From Roseburia_C sp900315735 (GTDB taxonomy: Bacteria > Bacillota > Clostridia > Lachnospirales > Lachnospiraceae), in NCBI GenBank assembly GCA_052118425.1, contig JBQKHF010000015.1: a DNA stretch of 64,000 nucleotides. The stretch is one strand, 5' to 3'. Positions 33,909 to 42,194 of the stretch are shown in pieces (position 1 is the stretch's first letter; each line of letters begins with the position of its first letter). The notes beneath the pieces are model-generated. The model was not told the origin of the DNA. It made no database searches and saw only the letters and a list, made by a program, of their open reading frames with translations. A program made the translations under genes and the position numbers.

Positions 33909-34538
33909 ATGAAACATACGGTAATAACCATTGCGAGAAGTTATGGAAGCGGCGGAAGAACGCTGGGTAAGAAGCTGGCAGAAGAACTTGGAATTCATTG
34001 CTATGACCGTGAGTTAATAAGAATGGCTTCCGATGAAAGCGGAATCAATGAGGCATTGTTTGGAGAGGCAGATGAGAAACTGCGTAAGATGCCACTGTTT
34101 CGTATTGCGAAGAAAGCATATCATGGGGAAGTGCTTCCACCGGATAGTGATGAGTTTGTATCCAACGACAATCTCTTTAACTATCAGGCGAAAATTATCC
34201 GTGAGGTAGCCAAAGAAGAGTCCTGCATTATTATCGGACGTTGTGCGGATTATATTTTAAAAGATCGTGATTATGTAAAGCGTCTGTTTTTCTACGCACC
34301 GCGTAAGGACTGCATTGAACGTGTCATGCAGCAGAATGGCGGGACTAAGAAGGATATTGAAAAGAAGATAGACACGATTGATAAATATCGTGCAGACTAT
34401 TACAAATACTATACCGGCAGGGAGTGGAATGATGCCAGAAATTACGATTTCTGTCTGGACACTACATCCTTAAGCTATGAGATGCTGGTACAGGTTGTAA
34501 AAGCATATTTAGAAATCAGTGAGGCAGAGCAGCCTTAG
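33909..34538 (+). CDS. cytidylate-kinase-like protein
   Basis: A 209-aa protein beginning MKHTVITIARSYGSGGRTLGK, the P-loop of the AAA_26 / cytidylate-kinase-like family. ESCIIIGRCADYILKD and the RV/RDD-like lid segment follow. Family members are predicted nucleotide or metabolite kinases of unknown substrate, common in gut Clostridia. A GTG at 33900 is in frame, but AGGTG spaced 7 bases before ATG 33909 favours the latter. It directly follows livF and lies before the terminator, so it is the last gene of the importer operon. Confidence 0.82.
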   Translation: MKHTVITIARSYGSGGRTLGKKLAEELGIHCYDRELIRMASDESGINEALFGEADEKLRKMPLFRIAKKAYHGEVLPPDSDEFVSNDNLFNYQAKIIREVAKEESCIIIGRCADYILKDRDYVKRLFFYAPRKDCIERVMQQNGGTKKDIEKKIDTIDKYRADYYKYYTGREWNDARNYDFCLDTTSLSYEMLVQVVKAYLEISEAEQP

Positions 34539-34563
34539 GAACAATATTGCAGCAGAATATGAG

Positions 34564-34608
34564 AAAGAAGAGGTATCTGATGATTTGGGCATCGGATACC
34601 TCTTCTTT
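34564..34608 (+). terminator. terminator of the importer operon
   Basis: A perfect 14-bp stem AAAGAAGAGGTATC/GATACCTCTTCTTT with a 17-base loop. The T-run is part of the stem. Confidence 0.85.
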
Positions 34609-34666
34609 CGATGCTTATGCGGGCAGCGGGAAAACGCTGGACTTGCAAAGCATGTTTTCTGTAGTT

Positions 34667-35317
34667 TTACAGTTTCTTTAAAATTTTATCGATGTCATTT
34701 CTGTGGCCTAATACCATCAGATGGTCCGTGTCTTTAAAAATATAATTGGCATCCGGCAGCAGGCTCATGACACCATCTGTTTTAATACCGATGATATTGG
34801 CATGATAGCAGGCACGGAAATTTAGATCCTTAATACTCTTTCCAATCCATTCCGGTAATGGCGGAATCTCATAAATGGAGAAGCCACCGCCTAATTCAAA
34901 GTAGTCAAAGACCTGGTCGGCAGAGAAACGGACTGCAATTTTTTCTGCGATATCCCGGTCAGGGTAGATAACTTCGTCAGCACCGTTCCGCAGCAGAAAT
35001 TTGGCATGAATATCACGGTTTGCTTTGCTGACGACATATCTGGCACCCATTTCCTTAAGCAGGCTTGTAATCTCTAAGCTGCTCTGGAAATTACTTCCGA
35101 TACAGACAAAGCAGACGTCAAAATTGCCAACACCTAAAGTGGCAAGTACTTTTTCATTGGTGCAGTCACCAATTTTTGCACTGGTGACAAAAGAGAGAAC
35201 ATCTTCCATTACGGCTTCATTCTCGTCCACAACCATAATCTCATTATCCAGTTTGGATAAGTCTTTGCAAAGGTGAGTGCCAAATCGGCCCAGTCCAATA
35301 ATTAAAAATGATTTCAT
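34667..35317 (-). CDS. ktrA: KtrA/TrkA-type potassium channel regulatory subunit
   Basis: A 216-aa RCK protein. The Rossmann GLGRFGTHLCKDL motif and the acidic end of strand 2 (VVDENEAV) bind nucleotide (ATP/ADP or NAD). FVCIGSNFQSSLEIT and KANRDIHAKFLLRNGADEVIYPD are typical RCK_N parts. Residues ~140-216 form RCK_C, a possible c-di-AMP-binding domain. AGGAGG lies 6 bases before the ATG. It forms a gating ring beneath KtrB, encoded just upstream on the same strand. Confidence 0.93.
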   Translation of the reverse strand: MKSFLIIGLGRFGTHLCKDLSKLDNEIMVVDENEAVMEDVLSFVTSAKIGDCTNEKVLATLGVGNFDVCFVCIGSNFQSSLEITSLLKEMGARYVVSKANRDIHAKFLLRNGADEVIYPDRDIAEKIAVRFSADQVFDYFELGGGFSIYEIPPLPEWIGKSIKDLNFRACYHANIIGIKTDGVMSLLPDANYIFKDTDHLMVLGHRNDIDKILKKL

Positions 35318-35350
35318 AGAATCCTCCTAGTATAATCAAGATATTTGATA

Positions 35351-36694
35351 TTAACCGACATTGATTTTTTCTACCGGCTGCATCACATGCGCAATCCTTT
35401 TCTTATCCGTAAATGATAAGGCAAAGGAAAGGCTTCCCAGTCGTCCTAAATACATTAACAGAATTAGAATGATATGACAGCTGGTACTAAGGCTGCTTGT
35501 AATACCGGTTGACATTCCGACAGTGTCAAGAGCTGAAAATGCTTCAAAAGCCACATCAATGACTGGATAACCGGAAATAGCAGTAATTGCCAGTGTGGCG
35601 CTGAGTGCCAGCGTCAACTGGAATATAAGGACGACGACTGATTTGGTGATAACAGATTCTTCCAGTCTGCGTCCGAAAATATTTGTTCCGGTAGTACGGG
35701 TTAAGGTGGAACGTACGGATAACAATAGAACAAATATGGTTGTAACCTTTACACCGCCGGCGGTAGAACCCGGGGCACCACCGATAAACATAAATACAAT
35801 AGAAAGAAATTTACTGCTTTCGCTTAACGCACCATTATCAACAGCGTTAAAACCGGCAGTTCGTGGGGTAACAGTACAGAAGAAAGAATTCAAAAGCTGT
35901 TCTCCGAAACTCATACCGGCAAATAAGCGGTTATGCTCAAAAAGATAAAAGAGCAGCGTGCCGCCAAAGAGGCAGACTGCAGTAGCACTTAAAACCATTT
36001 TGGTCTGCAGGGCATAGTGGCGGCAATGCAGCCCGTGTTCCCTAAGGTCATTCCATACAAAGAAACCGATACCACCAATTAGGATCAGGGCACTGATGGT
36101 AAGAATTACTACAGGATCATTGTAGAATCTGGTAATGGATGAAAATGGACTGTAACGCCCCATTAAATCGAATCCTGCATTACAAAAAGCTGAAATAGAA
36201 TGGAAGATACCATAATAGATGGCATGTAAAACATCCATGTCTTTCAGAAAACGCAGTGTAAGAATGAATGCACCCGATATTTCAAAAAGAAACGTGCCTC
36301 CGATGACACGGCGGACAAGCCGCACGACACCGCCGATTTCAAGGGTGTTTAAACTTTCTTTAATAAGACCACGCTGTTTCAGCCCGATTTTCTTGCGTAA
36401 TATCAAAGAAACAGTAATACCAATGGTGATAAAACCAAGACCACCAATCTGAATCAGAACTAATAAAACAAGCTGTCCGAAAATGCTCCAGTGGGTAAAG
36501 GTGTCAACCAGAACCAGACCGGTTACACAGGTAGCACTGGTTGAGGTGAAAAGGGCAGTTATAAATGGAGTCCATTCACCATTCCGGCTGGAAACCGGAA
36601 GCATCAGAAGTATGGTTCCGATAAAGATGAGCAATAGAAAACCAAGTGCTATCATCTGTGTACCGGACATACGTTTTTCAAATTTCCCAAACAT
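35351..36694 (-). CDS. ktrB: KtrB/TrkH-type potassium transporter
   Basis: A 447-aa membrane protein with the four-fold pore architecture of the Trk/Ktr/HKT superfamily. The four pore loops are visible as TCVTGLVLVDT, SAFCNAGFDL, PRTAGFNAVD and DTVGMSTGI, each with the selectivity glycine. It takes up K+, probably with Na+, under KtrA control. The gene pair lies on the minus strand, transcribed from 36775 and reading ktrB then ktrA with a 33-base gap. Confidence 0.94.
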   Translation of the reverse strand: MFGKFEKRMSGTQMIALGFLLLIFIGTILLMLPVSSRNGEWTPFITALFTSTSATCVTGLVLVDTFTHWSIFGQLVLLVLIQIGGLGFITIGITVSLILRKKIGLKQRGLIKESLNTLEIGGVVRLVRRVIGGTFLFEISGAFILTLRFLKDMDVLHAIYYGIFHSISAFCNAGFDLMGRYSPFSSITRFYNDPVVILTISALILIGGIGFFVWNDLREHGLHCRHYALQTKMVLSATAVCLFGGTLLFYLFEHNRLFAGMSFGEQLLNSFFCTVTPRTAGFNAVDNGALSESSKFLSIVFMFIGGAPGSTAGGVKVTTIFVLLLSVRSTLTRTTGTNIFGRRLEESVITKSVVVLIFQLTLALSATLAITAISGYPVIDVAFEAFSALDTVGMSTGITSSLSTSCHIILILLMYLGRLGSLSFALSFTDKKRIAHVMQPVEKINVG

Positions 36695-36746
36695 AATAAA
36701 ATTCCTATTCCTGATTTAAATAATTTTCGATAAATCTTATTTATCT

Positions 36747-36775
36747 ATTATAGTAATTCTACTCCGTTTTGTCCA
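36747..36775 (-). promoter_or_regulatory. promoter of ktrBA
   Basis: On the minus strand TGGACA, a 17-base spacer and TATAAT, about 50 bases upstream of ktrB. No c-di-AMP riboswitch could be fitted in this short leader. Confidence 0.7.
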
Positions 36776-36904
36776 TTGCCAAATGGAGAAAGGTAGTGTC
36801 CCTTGCAGGCTTTATCTGCATCCGTACTCGACAGACAGTCCTGTGATTGTGTCAAAGCAACGAAAAGACAGTCTGACAGCAAGAAAAAATTATAGAATGA
36901 GTTG

Positions 36905-36933
36905 TTGTCTTAGCTGGTTTGTTTGAGTATAAT
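36905..36933 (+). promoter_or_regulatory. promoter of the Q-rich membrane-protein gene
   Basis: TTGTCT, a 17-base spacer and TATAAT at 36928-36933, 63 bases before ATG 36997. The 129 bases between the two divergent promoters hold several GACAGTC/GACTGTC-like copies but no recognised element. Confidence 0.7.
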
Positions 36934-36996
36934 AAAATAATAGGGTAAACTTGAAAAGAAAAAACTTGAAAAGGATAGAAAAAGGAAGGTTTTTAT

Positions 36997-37647
36997 ATGG
37001 GACTTTTTATTGTATTTATCATTATTATCATATATGTTGCTTTGTCCCAGAGTGTAAAGCAAAGCAATAATCAAAACAGGCGTGGAAATAATCCGGCTAT
37101 GGGGCGGCCGCCACAGCAGATATATCGTCCACAGATGAACCAGCCCCAGCGTACATACCAGCAGGCACCGGCTCAGCAGCATACATACCAGCAGACCATG
37201 AACCAGCCGAAGCGTGCATACCAGCAGGCATCAGCCCAGCCGCATCCCATGTATCAGCAGACACCTGATCCGCAGATGAACAGACAGCAGGCGCAGCAGC
37301 AGTTGAAGAACCGCCTGGCGGAAAAATATCAGTCCCAGATGCAGCAGAAATATCAGCAGCAAAATGGAGCACCGGAGAATAAGATATTGCAGCAGATGGA
37401 GCTTCATGCGGCAGAAGAGCGAACGGAAGAAGCAAAGGCTACTGCGGCAGAAAAGTCCGCTGCAACAGAAAAAATATCTGCCATGGAAGTAATAGAACCG
37501 ATGGAATTTACTTATGATATTCCACAGAGTGATAATATGAAGAAAGTGCAGGAACTGATGGTAACTGGCTTCAGCGGCAATCTGAATTTTGAAAGAGATT
37601 TTGTGGCAGAAGGAATTGAAATGTTAAACCGTTTTGAATTACAGTAA
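36997..37647 (+). CDS. membrane-anchored Gln/Pro-rich repeat protein, unknown
   Basis: A 216-aa protein. The N-terminus is one hydrophobic helix (GLFIVFIIIIIYVAL, 2-16). Residues ~38-125 are low-complexity and Gln/Pro/Tyr-rich, built from imperfect repeats such as MNQPQRTYQQAPAQ and MNQPKRAYQQASAQ. A charged helical part follows, ending VTGFSGNLNFERDFVAEGIEMLNRFEL (given in full only as its first 20 or fewer residues here: VTGFSGNLNFERDFVAEG). The conserved-looking C-terminus may be the functional part and the Q-rich arm a flexible spacer. No family recognised. AAAGGAAGG ribosome binding site. The DUF1653 gene follows 29 bases later. Confidence 0.7.
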   Translation: MGLFIVFIIIIIYVALSQSVKQSNNQNRRGNNPAMGRPPQQIYRPQMNQPQRTYQQAPAQQHTYQQTMNQPKRAYQQASAQPHPMYQQTPDPQMNRQQAQQQLKNRLAEKYQSQMQQKYQQQNGAPENKILQQMELHAAEERTEEAKATAAEKSAATEKISAMEVIEPMEFTYDIPQSDNMKKVQELMVTGFSGNLNFERDFVAEGIEMLNRFELQ

Positions 37648-37676
37648 AGAACAGAGATAAGTGGAGGATGACAGCA

Positions 37677-38231
37677 ATGGAAGACAGAAGACCGGCAACA
37701 GGGGAGATTTACAGACATTTTAAAGGAAAATTATATCAGATTGTAGCTATAGCAACACACAGCGAAACAAGAGAAGAACTGGTGATTTATCAGGCACTTT
37801 ACGGAGCCTATAAAGTATATGCAAGACCGCTTGCCATGTTTGTAAGCGAAGTAGACCATGAGAAATATCCGGCAGTAGAACAGAAATACAGATTTGAAAA
37901 AGTGGAACTGCAGGAAGAAGCAACTCCACAGGAAGCGGTAAAGGTTAGTCAGGAGATAACACAGCCGCAGGCATCAGCCCAGCCGCAGGAAGCTTCAGAA
38001 TCCGAAGAGCAGGCGAATCCGTTCCTGCTTCGTTTCCTGGATGCAGATACCTATGAGGAGAAATATAAGATTTTAAATGAGATGGAAAATGATATTACAG
38101 ACCGTCTGATTAATGATTTCTCCGTAGTATTGGATGTGGTAATTCCGGAAGGAGACTTAATCGACCGTTATATACAGTTAAAGCAGTGCGTGGCAACCAT
38201 GTGCCGTTATGAGACTACCCGCCTTAGGTAG
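37677..38231 (+). CDS. DUF1653 domain protein
   Basis: A 184-aa protein. Residues 1-65 (PATGEIYRHFKGKLYQIVAI, YQALYGAYKVYARPLAMF) are a DUF1653 domain, a small SH3-like unit of unknown role. A Gln/Glu/Pro-rich linker (about 70-115) and an acidic helical C-terminus follow. The start is ATG 37677, because the GGAGG before it would overlap the other candidate ATG at 37668. Probably co-transcribed with the preceding gene. The last 8 bases overlap the CYTH gene tail-to-tail. Confidence 0.82.
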   Translation: MEDRRPATGEIYRHFKGKLYQIVAIATHSETREELVIYQALYGAYKVYARPLAMFVSEVDHEKYPAVEQKYRFEKVELQEEATPQEAVKVSQEITQPQASAQPQEASESEEQANPFLLRFLDADTYEEKYKILNEMENDITDRLINDFSVVLDVVIPEGDLIDRYIQLKQCVATMCRYETTRLR

Positions 38232-38679
38232 GCAGTCCCACACGACTCAAAGTGCTGTTGTGATAATCAGAGGAGAAGGTGACATCTTTCCCAAACCACT
38301 TCGGTGGAAGGAAGGATTCAGCTTCTTCTTTTGTTTCGAATTCCACTTCGGCTAATTTCAACGGAGCGAGGTCTCCTTCGAAAATATCAAGCTCAATGGT
38401 CAGCTTGTCAGTCAATGGAATCAGATAGCGCTTCTTGGAAATGATAATGCCATCGGCTTTTTGAATCAGATGCCGGTAAGCCTCTTCGTTCAGAGGAAGA
38501 TTATATTCTTCCCGCACCATAAGACCGGAGCCTTTGTAAGTAAGAATATATTTGTCATTGGAACGGCGCACCCGCACTACAGGGTCCGTATTGAGATAGC
38601 CCTGTTCAATGACTTTGCAGGGATAGTCTTTTAAATCAAAAGGAATCTCATCAATTAAATATTTGCGTTCAATTTCCAT
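38224..38679 (-). CDS. CYTH-domain triphosphate-binding protein
   Basis: A 151-aa single-domain CYTH protein. The family signature ExExK is seen as MEIERKYLID at the start. VRVRRS, LTYKGSG, EEYNLPL and ELDIFEGDLAPLKLAEVEFE line the triphosphate tunnel. CYTH proteins hydrolyse inorganic tripolyphosphate or act as adenylate cyclases; the closest bacterial forms are tripolyphosphatases. GGAGG at 38685-38689 fixes the start at 38679 rather than 38691. Confidence 0.88.
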   Translation of the reverse strand: MEIERKYLIDEIPFDLKDYPCKVIEQGYLNTDPVVRVRRSNDKYILTYKGSGLMVREEYNLPLNEEAYRHLIQKADGIIISKKRYLIPLTDKLTIELDIFEGDLAPLKLAEVEFETKEEAESFLPPKWFGKDVTFSSDYHNSTLSRVGLPT

Positions 38680-38888
38680 AATAGCCTCCATATAGTCAGG
38701 AAAATAATGATACGTTTATTGTAAAATATTTTAAAATTCACTGCAACCATGGAATTGAAAAAGCGTAATAACCATGCTAACATAAGAGACAGCATAGAAA
38801 AGTTTCGTGTTAGAAAATTTAATATTAGAAAAATGTAATATCAGAAAAAGTAACATCAGAAGAGAATAGAAAGCAGGAGGAAGATAAC

Positions 38889-39440
38889 ATGAAGAAAATT
38901 GGAATTTTTATGGCAGATGGCTGTGAAGAGATTGAAGGACTTACCGTAGTAGATGTGGTACGCAGAGCAGGTATCGATATTGATATGATTTCCATTACCG
39001 GAAAGAAAGAAGTGGCAGGAGCCCACGGAATTACTTTTGCAGCAGATGTACTGGCAGAGGAAGCTGATTTTGACAGCTATGATGGAATTGTATTGCCGGG
39101 CGGAATGCCGGGAACTCTGAACCTCGGAAAGCATGAAATTGTAAAGAAAGTGATTACATCTTATGCAGCAGACGGCAAACTTACCGCAGCAATCTGTGCT
39201 GCACCAAGCGTATTGGGCGAGAATGGAATATTAGAGGGCAGGCATGCAGTCAGCTATCCGGGCTTTGAAGAAAAGCTTCTTGGAGCAAAGGTCGGAGAAG
39301 AAAAAGTTGCAGCAGATGGCAACATCATTACCAGCCGGGGCATGGGAACAGCCATTGAATTTGCCATGGCGATTGCAAAATGGCTGGATCCGCAGGCAGA
39401 TATTGATGCGATGGAAGCAAATATCATGTATTTTAAATAA
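38889..39440 (+). CDS. DJ-1/PfpI-family protein (YajL/ThiJ-like)
   Basis: A 183-aa protein. Glu15/16 in CEEIEGL and the nucleophilic cysteine in TAAICAAPSVLGENGIL (near residue 101) are the conserved DJ-1 pair. GIVLPGGMPGTLNL is the oxyanion segment. The family includes chaperones, deglycases and stress-sensing proteins; the exact reaction is disputed. AGGAGGAAGATAAC gives the ribosome binding site. The leader contains degenerate tandem repeats (about 38808-38870). Confidence 0.9.
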   Translation: MKKIGIFMADGCEEIEGLTVVDVVRRAGIDIDMISITGKKEVAGAHGITFAADVLAEEADFDSYDGIVLPGGMPGTLNLGKHEIVKKVITSYAADGKLTAAICAAPSVLGENGILEGRHAVSYPGFEEKLLGAKVGEEKVAADGNIITSRGMGTAIEFAMAIAKWLDPQADIDAMEANIMYFK

Positions 39441-39563
39441 AATAACCAGAACTTACCAACATAATTTATTCTCTGGAAGCCATACTAAAAACAGGATAAG
39501 CAACCAACAAAAGCTTATCTGAAAATAGATAACAAAGAGAAGAAACTATGGAGGTAGAAACAA

Positions 39564-39779
39564 ATGAGCGGAACAAACAGTTCTAATTCAAGTAACCAGA
39601 TGGCAGTGCCACAGGCAAAAGAGGCAATGCACCGTTTTAAACAGGAGGTTGCATCTGAAATCGGAGTACCTTTAAAAGAGGGCTACAACGGTGACCTGAC
39701 ATCCAGACAGGCTGGCTCTATTGGTGGAGAAATGGTTAAGAAAATGATCATGAGACAGGAAGAGCAGATGTCTAAATAA
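39564..39779 (+). CDS. alpha/beta-type small acid-soluble spore protein
   Basis: A 71-aa SASP. The hallmark sequences are ALKEAMHRFKQEVASEIGV-like (PQAKEAMHRFKQEVASEIGV) and GDLTSRQAGSIGGEMVKKMI. Residues between the E and I of SEIG include the GPR protease site. These proteins coat and protect spore DNA and are degraded at germination. This gene is direct evidence that the organism belongs to a sporulating lineage. GGAGG lies before the ATG, and a strong terminator follows. Confidence 0.95.
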   Translation: MSGTNSSNSSNQMAVPQAKEAMHRFKQEVASEIGVPLKEGYNGDLTSRQAGSIGGEMVKKMIMRQEEQMSK

Positions 39780-39789
39780 GAAGAGGGAC

Positions 39790-39837
39790 AAAAAGCCTTC
39801 GGGAAAAGCATGAAAGTGCATTTCCCGGGGGCTTTTT
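39790..39837 (+). terminator. terminator after the spore-protein gene
   Basis: AAAAAGCC-TTCGGGAAA pairs with TTTCCCGGGGGCTTTTT around a 14-base loop, 10 bases after the stop codon. Confidence 0.88.
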
Positions 39838-40024
39838 ACATGGCGGAAATCAATTGAAATCTTGTACCGAAAAAAAAGCTAGTAATTTTACAAACGGTGT
39901 GTTATAATCTCTAAATGACTGTTAGTAGCTCTAAGTATGCCTATTTTTAGGGGAGCAGTCGTAAGATAAGAAAATATTTGTACATGTATATTTTATATAT
40001 AGTTATAAGGAGGAAGAAACAAGA

Positions 40025-41368
40025 ATGAGTGTACAGGTTGAAAATTTAGAGAAAAATATGGTAAAGCTTACAATTGAAGTGGCAGAAGATAAAGTGGCAG
40101 AGGCTTTGAAAGCTGCATACAATAAGCAGAAAAACAAAATCAGCATCCCTGGATTCCGTAAAGGAAAAGTTCCAATGGCTATGGTAGAGAAAATGTATGG
40201 ACCGGAAATCTTCTATGAAGATGCTGCAAATATCATGATGCAGGAAGCTTATCCGGCAGCAATCGATGAGAGCGGTGTAGATATCGTTTCCCAGCCAACT
40301 GTTGATGTAGTTCAGTTAGAAAAAGGAAAACCTTTCATCTTTACAGCAGAAGTTGCAAAGAGACCAGAAGTTAAACTTGGTAAATACAATGGCGTAACTG
40401 TAACAAAGATTGATACATCCGTATCTGATGAAGAAGTTGCAGAAGCATTAGAGAGAGAAAGAAATAACAATGCAAGAACTGTAACTGTAACAGACAGACC
40501 TGTTGCAGAAGGTGATACAGCAGTTATCGACTACGAAGGATTCGTAGACGGTGTTGCATTTGAAGGTGGAAAAGGAGAGAATCATCCATTAGAGATCGGT
40601 TCCCATTCCTTCATCGATACATTCGAAGATCAGTTAGTAGGAAAGAACACTGGCGATGAGGTAGAAGTAAACGTTACATTCCCGAAGGAATATCATGCAG
40701 AAGACTTAGCTGGAAAACCAGCAGTATTCAAAGTTAAGATTAACGAGATTAAGACAAAAGAACTTCCAGAGTTAAACGATGAGTTCGCATCTGATGTTTC
40801 TGAGTTCGAAACCTTAGAAGAGTACAAAGAGAGCGTTAAGAAGAACTTAGAAGAGACCAAAGAGAACAATGCAAAACGTACCAAAGAGGACGAAGCAATC
40901 AAGAAGATTATCGAGAAATCTGAGATGGAAATCCCGGATGCAATGATTGATACTCAGGTACAGAACATGATTCAGGAATTCGCTCAGAGACTTGCTCAGC
41001 AGGGATTAAGCTTTGACCAGTATATGCAGTTCTCCGGAATGACTATGGACAAGATGAAAGAGCAGGTTCGTCCGGAAGCATTAACAAGAATCCAGAGCAG
41101 CTTAGTATTAGAGCAGATTGCAAAAGAAGAAAACTTCGAGATTACAGAAGATGATGTAAACGCTGAAATCGAGAAGATGGCAAAAGCATACGGAATGGAA
41201 GCTGATAAGCTTAAAGAGTATGTTGGCGATGCTGAGAAAGAATCCATGAAACGTGATATCGCAATTGAAAAAGCAGTTCAGTTCATCATGGACAACGTAA
41301 AAGAAAGAGCAAAAGCTAAGACTAAGAAAGAAAAAGAAGCAGAAGCAGCAGCTAACGCAGAAGCATAA
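40025..41368 (+). CDS. tig: trigger factor (ribosome-associated chaperone and PPIase)
   Basis: A 447-aa protein with the ribosome-binding N-domain (signature IPGFRKGKVPMAMVEKMYG, about 38-56), an FKBP-type PPIase domain (about 155-245: GDTAVIDYEGFVDGVAFEGG) and a long helical C-domain ending in a Lys/Glu/Ala-rich tail. It shields nascent chains at the ribosome exit. AAGGAGGAAGAAACAAG is a strong ribosome binding site. It heads the conserved tig-clpP-clpX-lon-engB gene series. Confidence 0.97.
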   Translation: MSVQVENLEKNMVKLTIEVAEDKVAEALKAAYNKQKNKISIPGFRKGKVPMAMVEKMYGPEIFYEDAANIMMQEAYPAAIDESGVDIVSQPTVDVVQLEKGKPFIFTAEVAKRPEVKLGKYNGVTVTKIDTSVSDEEVAEALERERNNNARTVTVTDRPVAEGDTAVIDYEGFVDGVAFEGGKGENHPLEIGSHSFIDTFEDQLVGKNTGDEVEVNVTFPKEYHAEDLAGKPAVFKVKINEIKTKELPELNDEFASDVSEFETLEEYKESVKKNLEETKENNAKRTKEDEAIKKIIEKSEMEIPDAMIDTQVQNMIQEFAQRLAQQGLSFDQYMQFSGMTMDKMKEQVRPEALTRIQSSLVLEQIAKEENFEITEDDVNAEIEKMAKAYGMEADKLKEYVGDAEKESMKRDIAIEKAVQFIMDNVKERAKAKTKKEKEAEAAANAEA

Positions 41369-41373
41369 GAGAA

Positions 41374-41422
41374 GCGTGTAAAGAAACAGACTGACTTGGA
41401 ATCAGGTCGGTCTGTTTTACGC
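41374..41422 (+). terminator. hairpin after tig
   Basis: GCGT.TAAA..AAACAGAC..GAC pairs with GTC.GTCTGTTT.TACGC. There is no T-run beyond the stem, so it may stabilise the 3' end or attenuate rather than terminate. Confidence 0.5.
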
Positions 41423-41483
41423 AAGTCGCTTAAACAAGAGATAAATTTGCAGCAGAATGTATGGTAGAAATGGAGGTTATCAT

Positions 41484-42065
41484 ATGAGTTTAGTACCTTA
41501 TGTCATTGAACAGACCAGCAGAGGAGAGCGTAGTTACGACATATACTCCAGATTATTAAAGGATAGAATTATTTTCCTTGGTGAAGAGGTAAATGAGACC
41601 ACAGCCAGCCTGGTAGTGGCACAGCTTTTATTCTTAGAGTCCGAAGATCCGGGAAAAGACATTCAGTTATACATCAATTCTCCGGGTGGAATTGTAACAG
41701 GCGGATTGGCAATTTATGATACCATGCAGTATATCAAATGTGATGTATCTACAATTTGTATCGGACTTGCAGCCAGCATGGGTGCGTTCCTGTTATCCGG
41801 TGGAACAAAGGGAAAGAGATTTGCATTACCAAATGCAGAGATTATGATACATCAGCCTTCCGGTGGAGCAAAAGGACAGGCAACTGAGATTCAGATTGCA
41901 GCAGAGAATATCTTAAAGACCAAGAAACGTTTGAACGAGATTTTAGCTGCAAATACCGGAAAGCCATATGATGTAATTGCCGCAGATACAGAGCGTGACT
42001 ATTACATGTCCGCAGAAGAGGCAAAGGAGTATGGCCTGATTGACGGTGTAATTACAGCAAGATAA
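41484..42065 (+). CDS. clpP: ATP-dependent Clp protease proteolytic subunit
   Basis: A 193-aa serine peptidase with the catalytic Ser in GLAASMGAFLLSGG, His in AEIMIHQPSGG and a conserved Asp near residue 170 (ADTERDYYMSAEEA). It assembles as a tetradecameric chamber fed by ClpX and possibly by ClpC with MecA. The start ATG 41484 follows ATGGAGGTTATC; upstream in-frame codons are rejected. Confidence 0.97.
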   Translation: MSLVPYVIEQTSRGERSYDIYSRLLKDRIIFLGEEVNETTASLVVAQLLFLESEDPGKDIQLYINSPGGIVTGGLAIYDTMQYIKCDVSTICIGLAASMGAFLLSGGTKGKRFALPNAEIMIHQPSGGAKGQATEIQIAAENILKTKKRLNEILAANTGKPYDVIAADTERDYYMSAEEAKEYGLIDGVITAR

Positions 42066-42075
42066 GAGAAATAAG

Positions 42076-42148
42076 AAAGAGGCTGTCTCTGGGCGGATTA
42101 TCCGAAGCACATATGCGGAATTCGACTACGGGCAGCCTTTACCTTTTT
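42076..42148 (+). terminator. hairpin between clpP and clpX
   Basis: AAAGAGGCTGTC pairs with GGGCAGCCTTT around a 35-base loop, with a smaller inner hairpin (GCGGA/TCCG), and is followed by ACCTTTTTTACG. It is probably an attenuator, since clpX is only 47 bases beyond and a separate promoter is not clear. Confidence 0.5.
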
Positions 42149-42194
42149 TACGAAAGATTTAGAAAAGATAGATGGAAATAATCGAGGTGGAAAG

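Noticed and set aside
36776..36904. c-di-AMP (ydaO) riboswitch before ktrB
   Set aside because: The GACAGTC-rich spacer lies upstream of the likely ktrB promoter and the leader after it is too short; conserved ydaO motifs were not seen.
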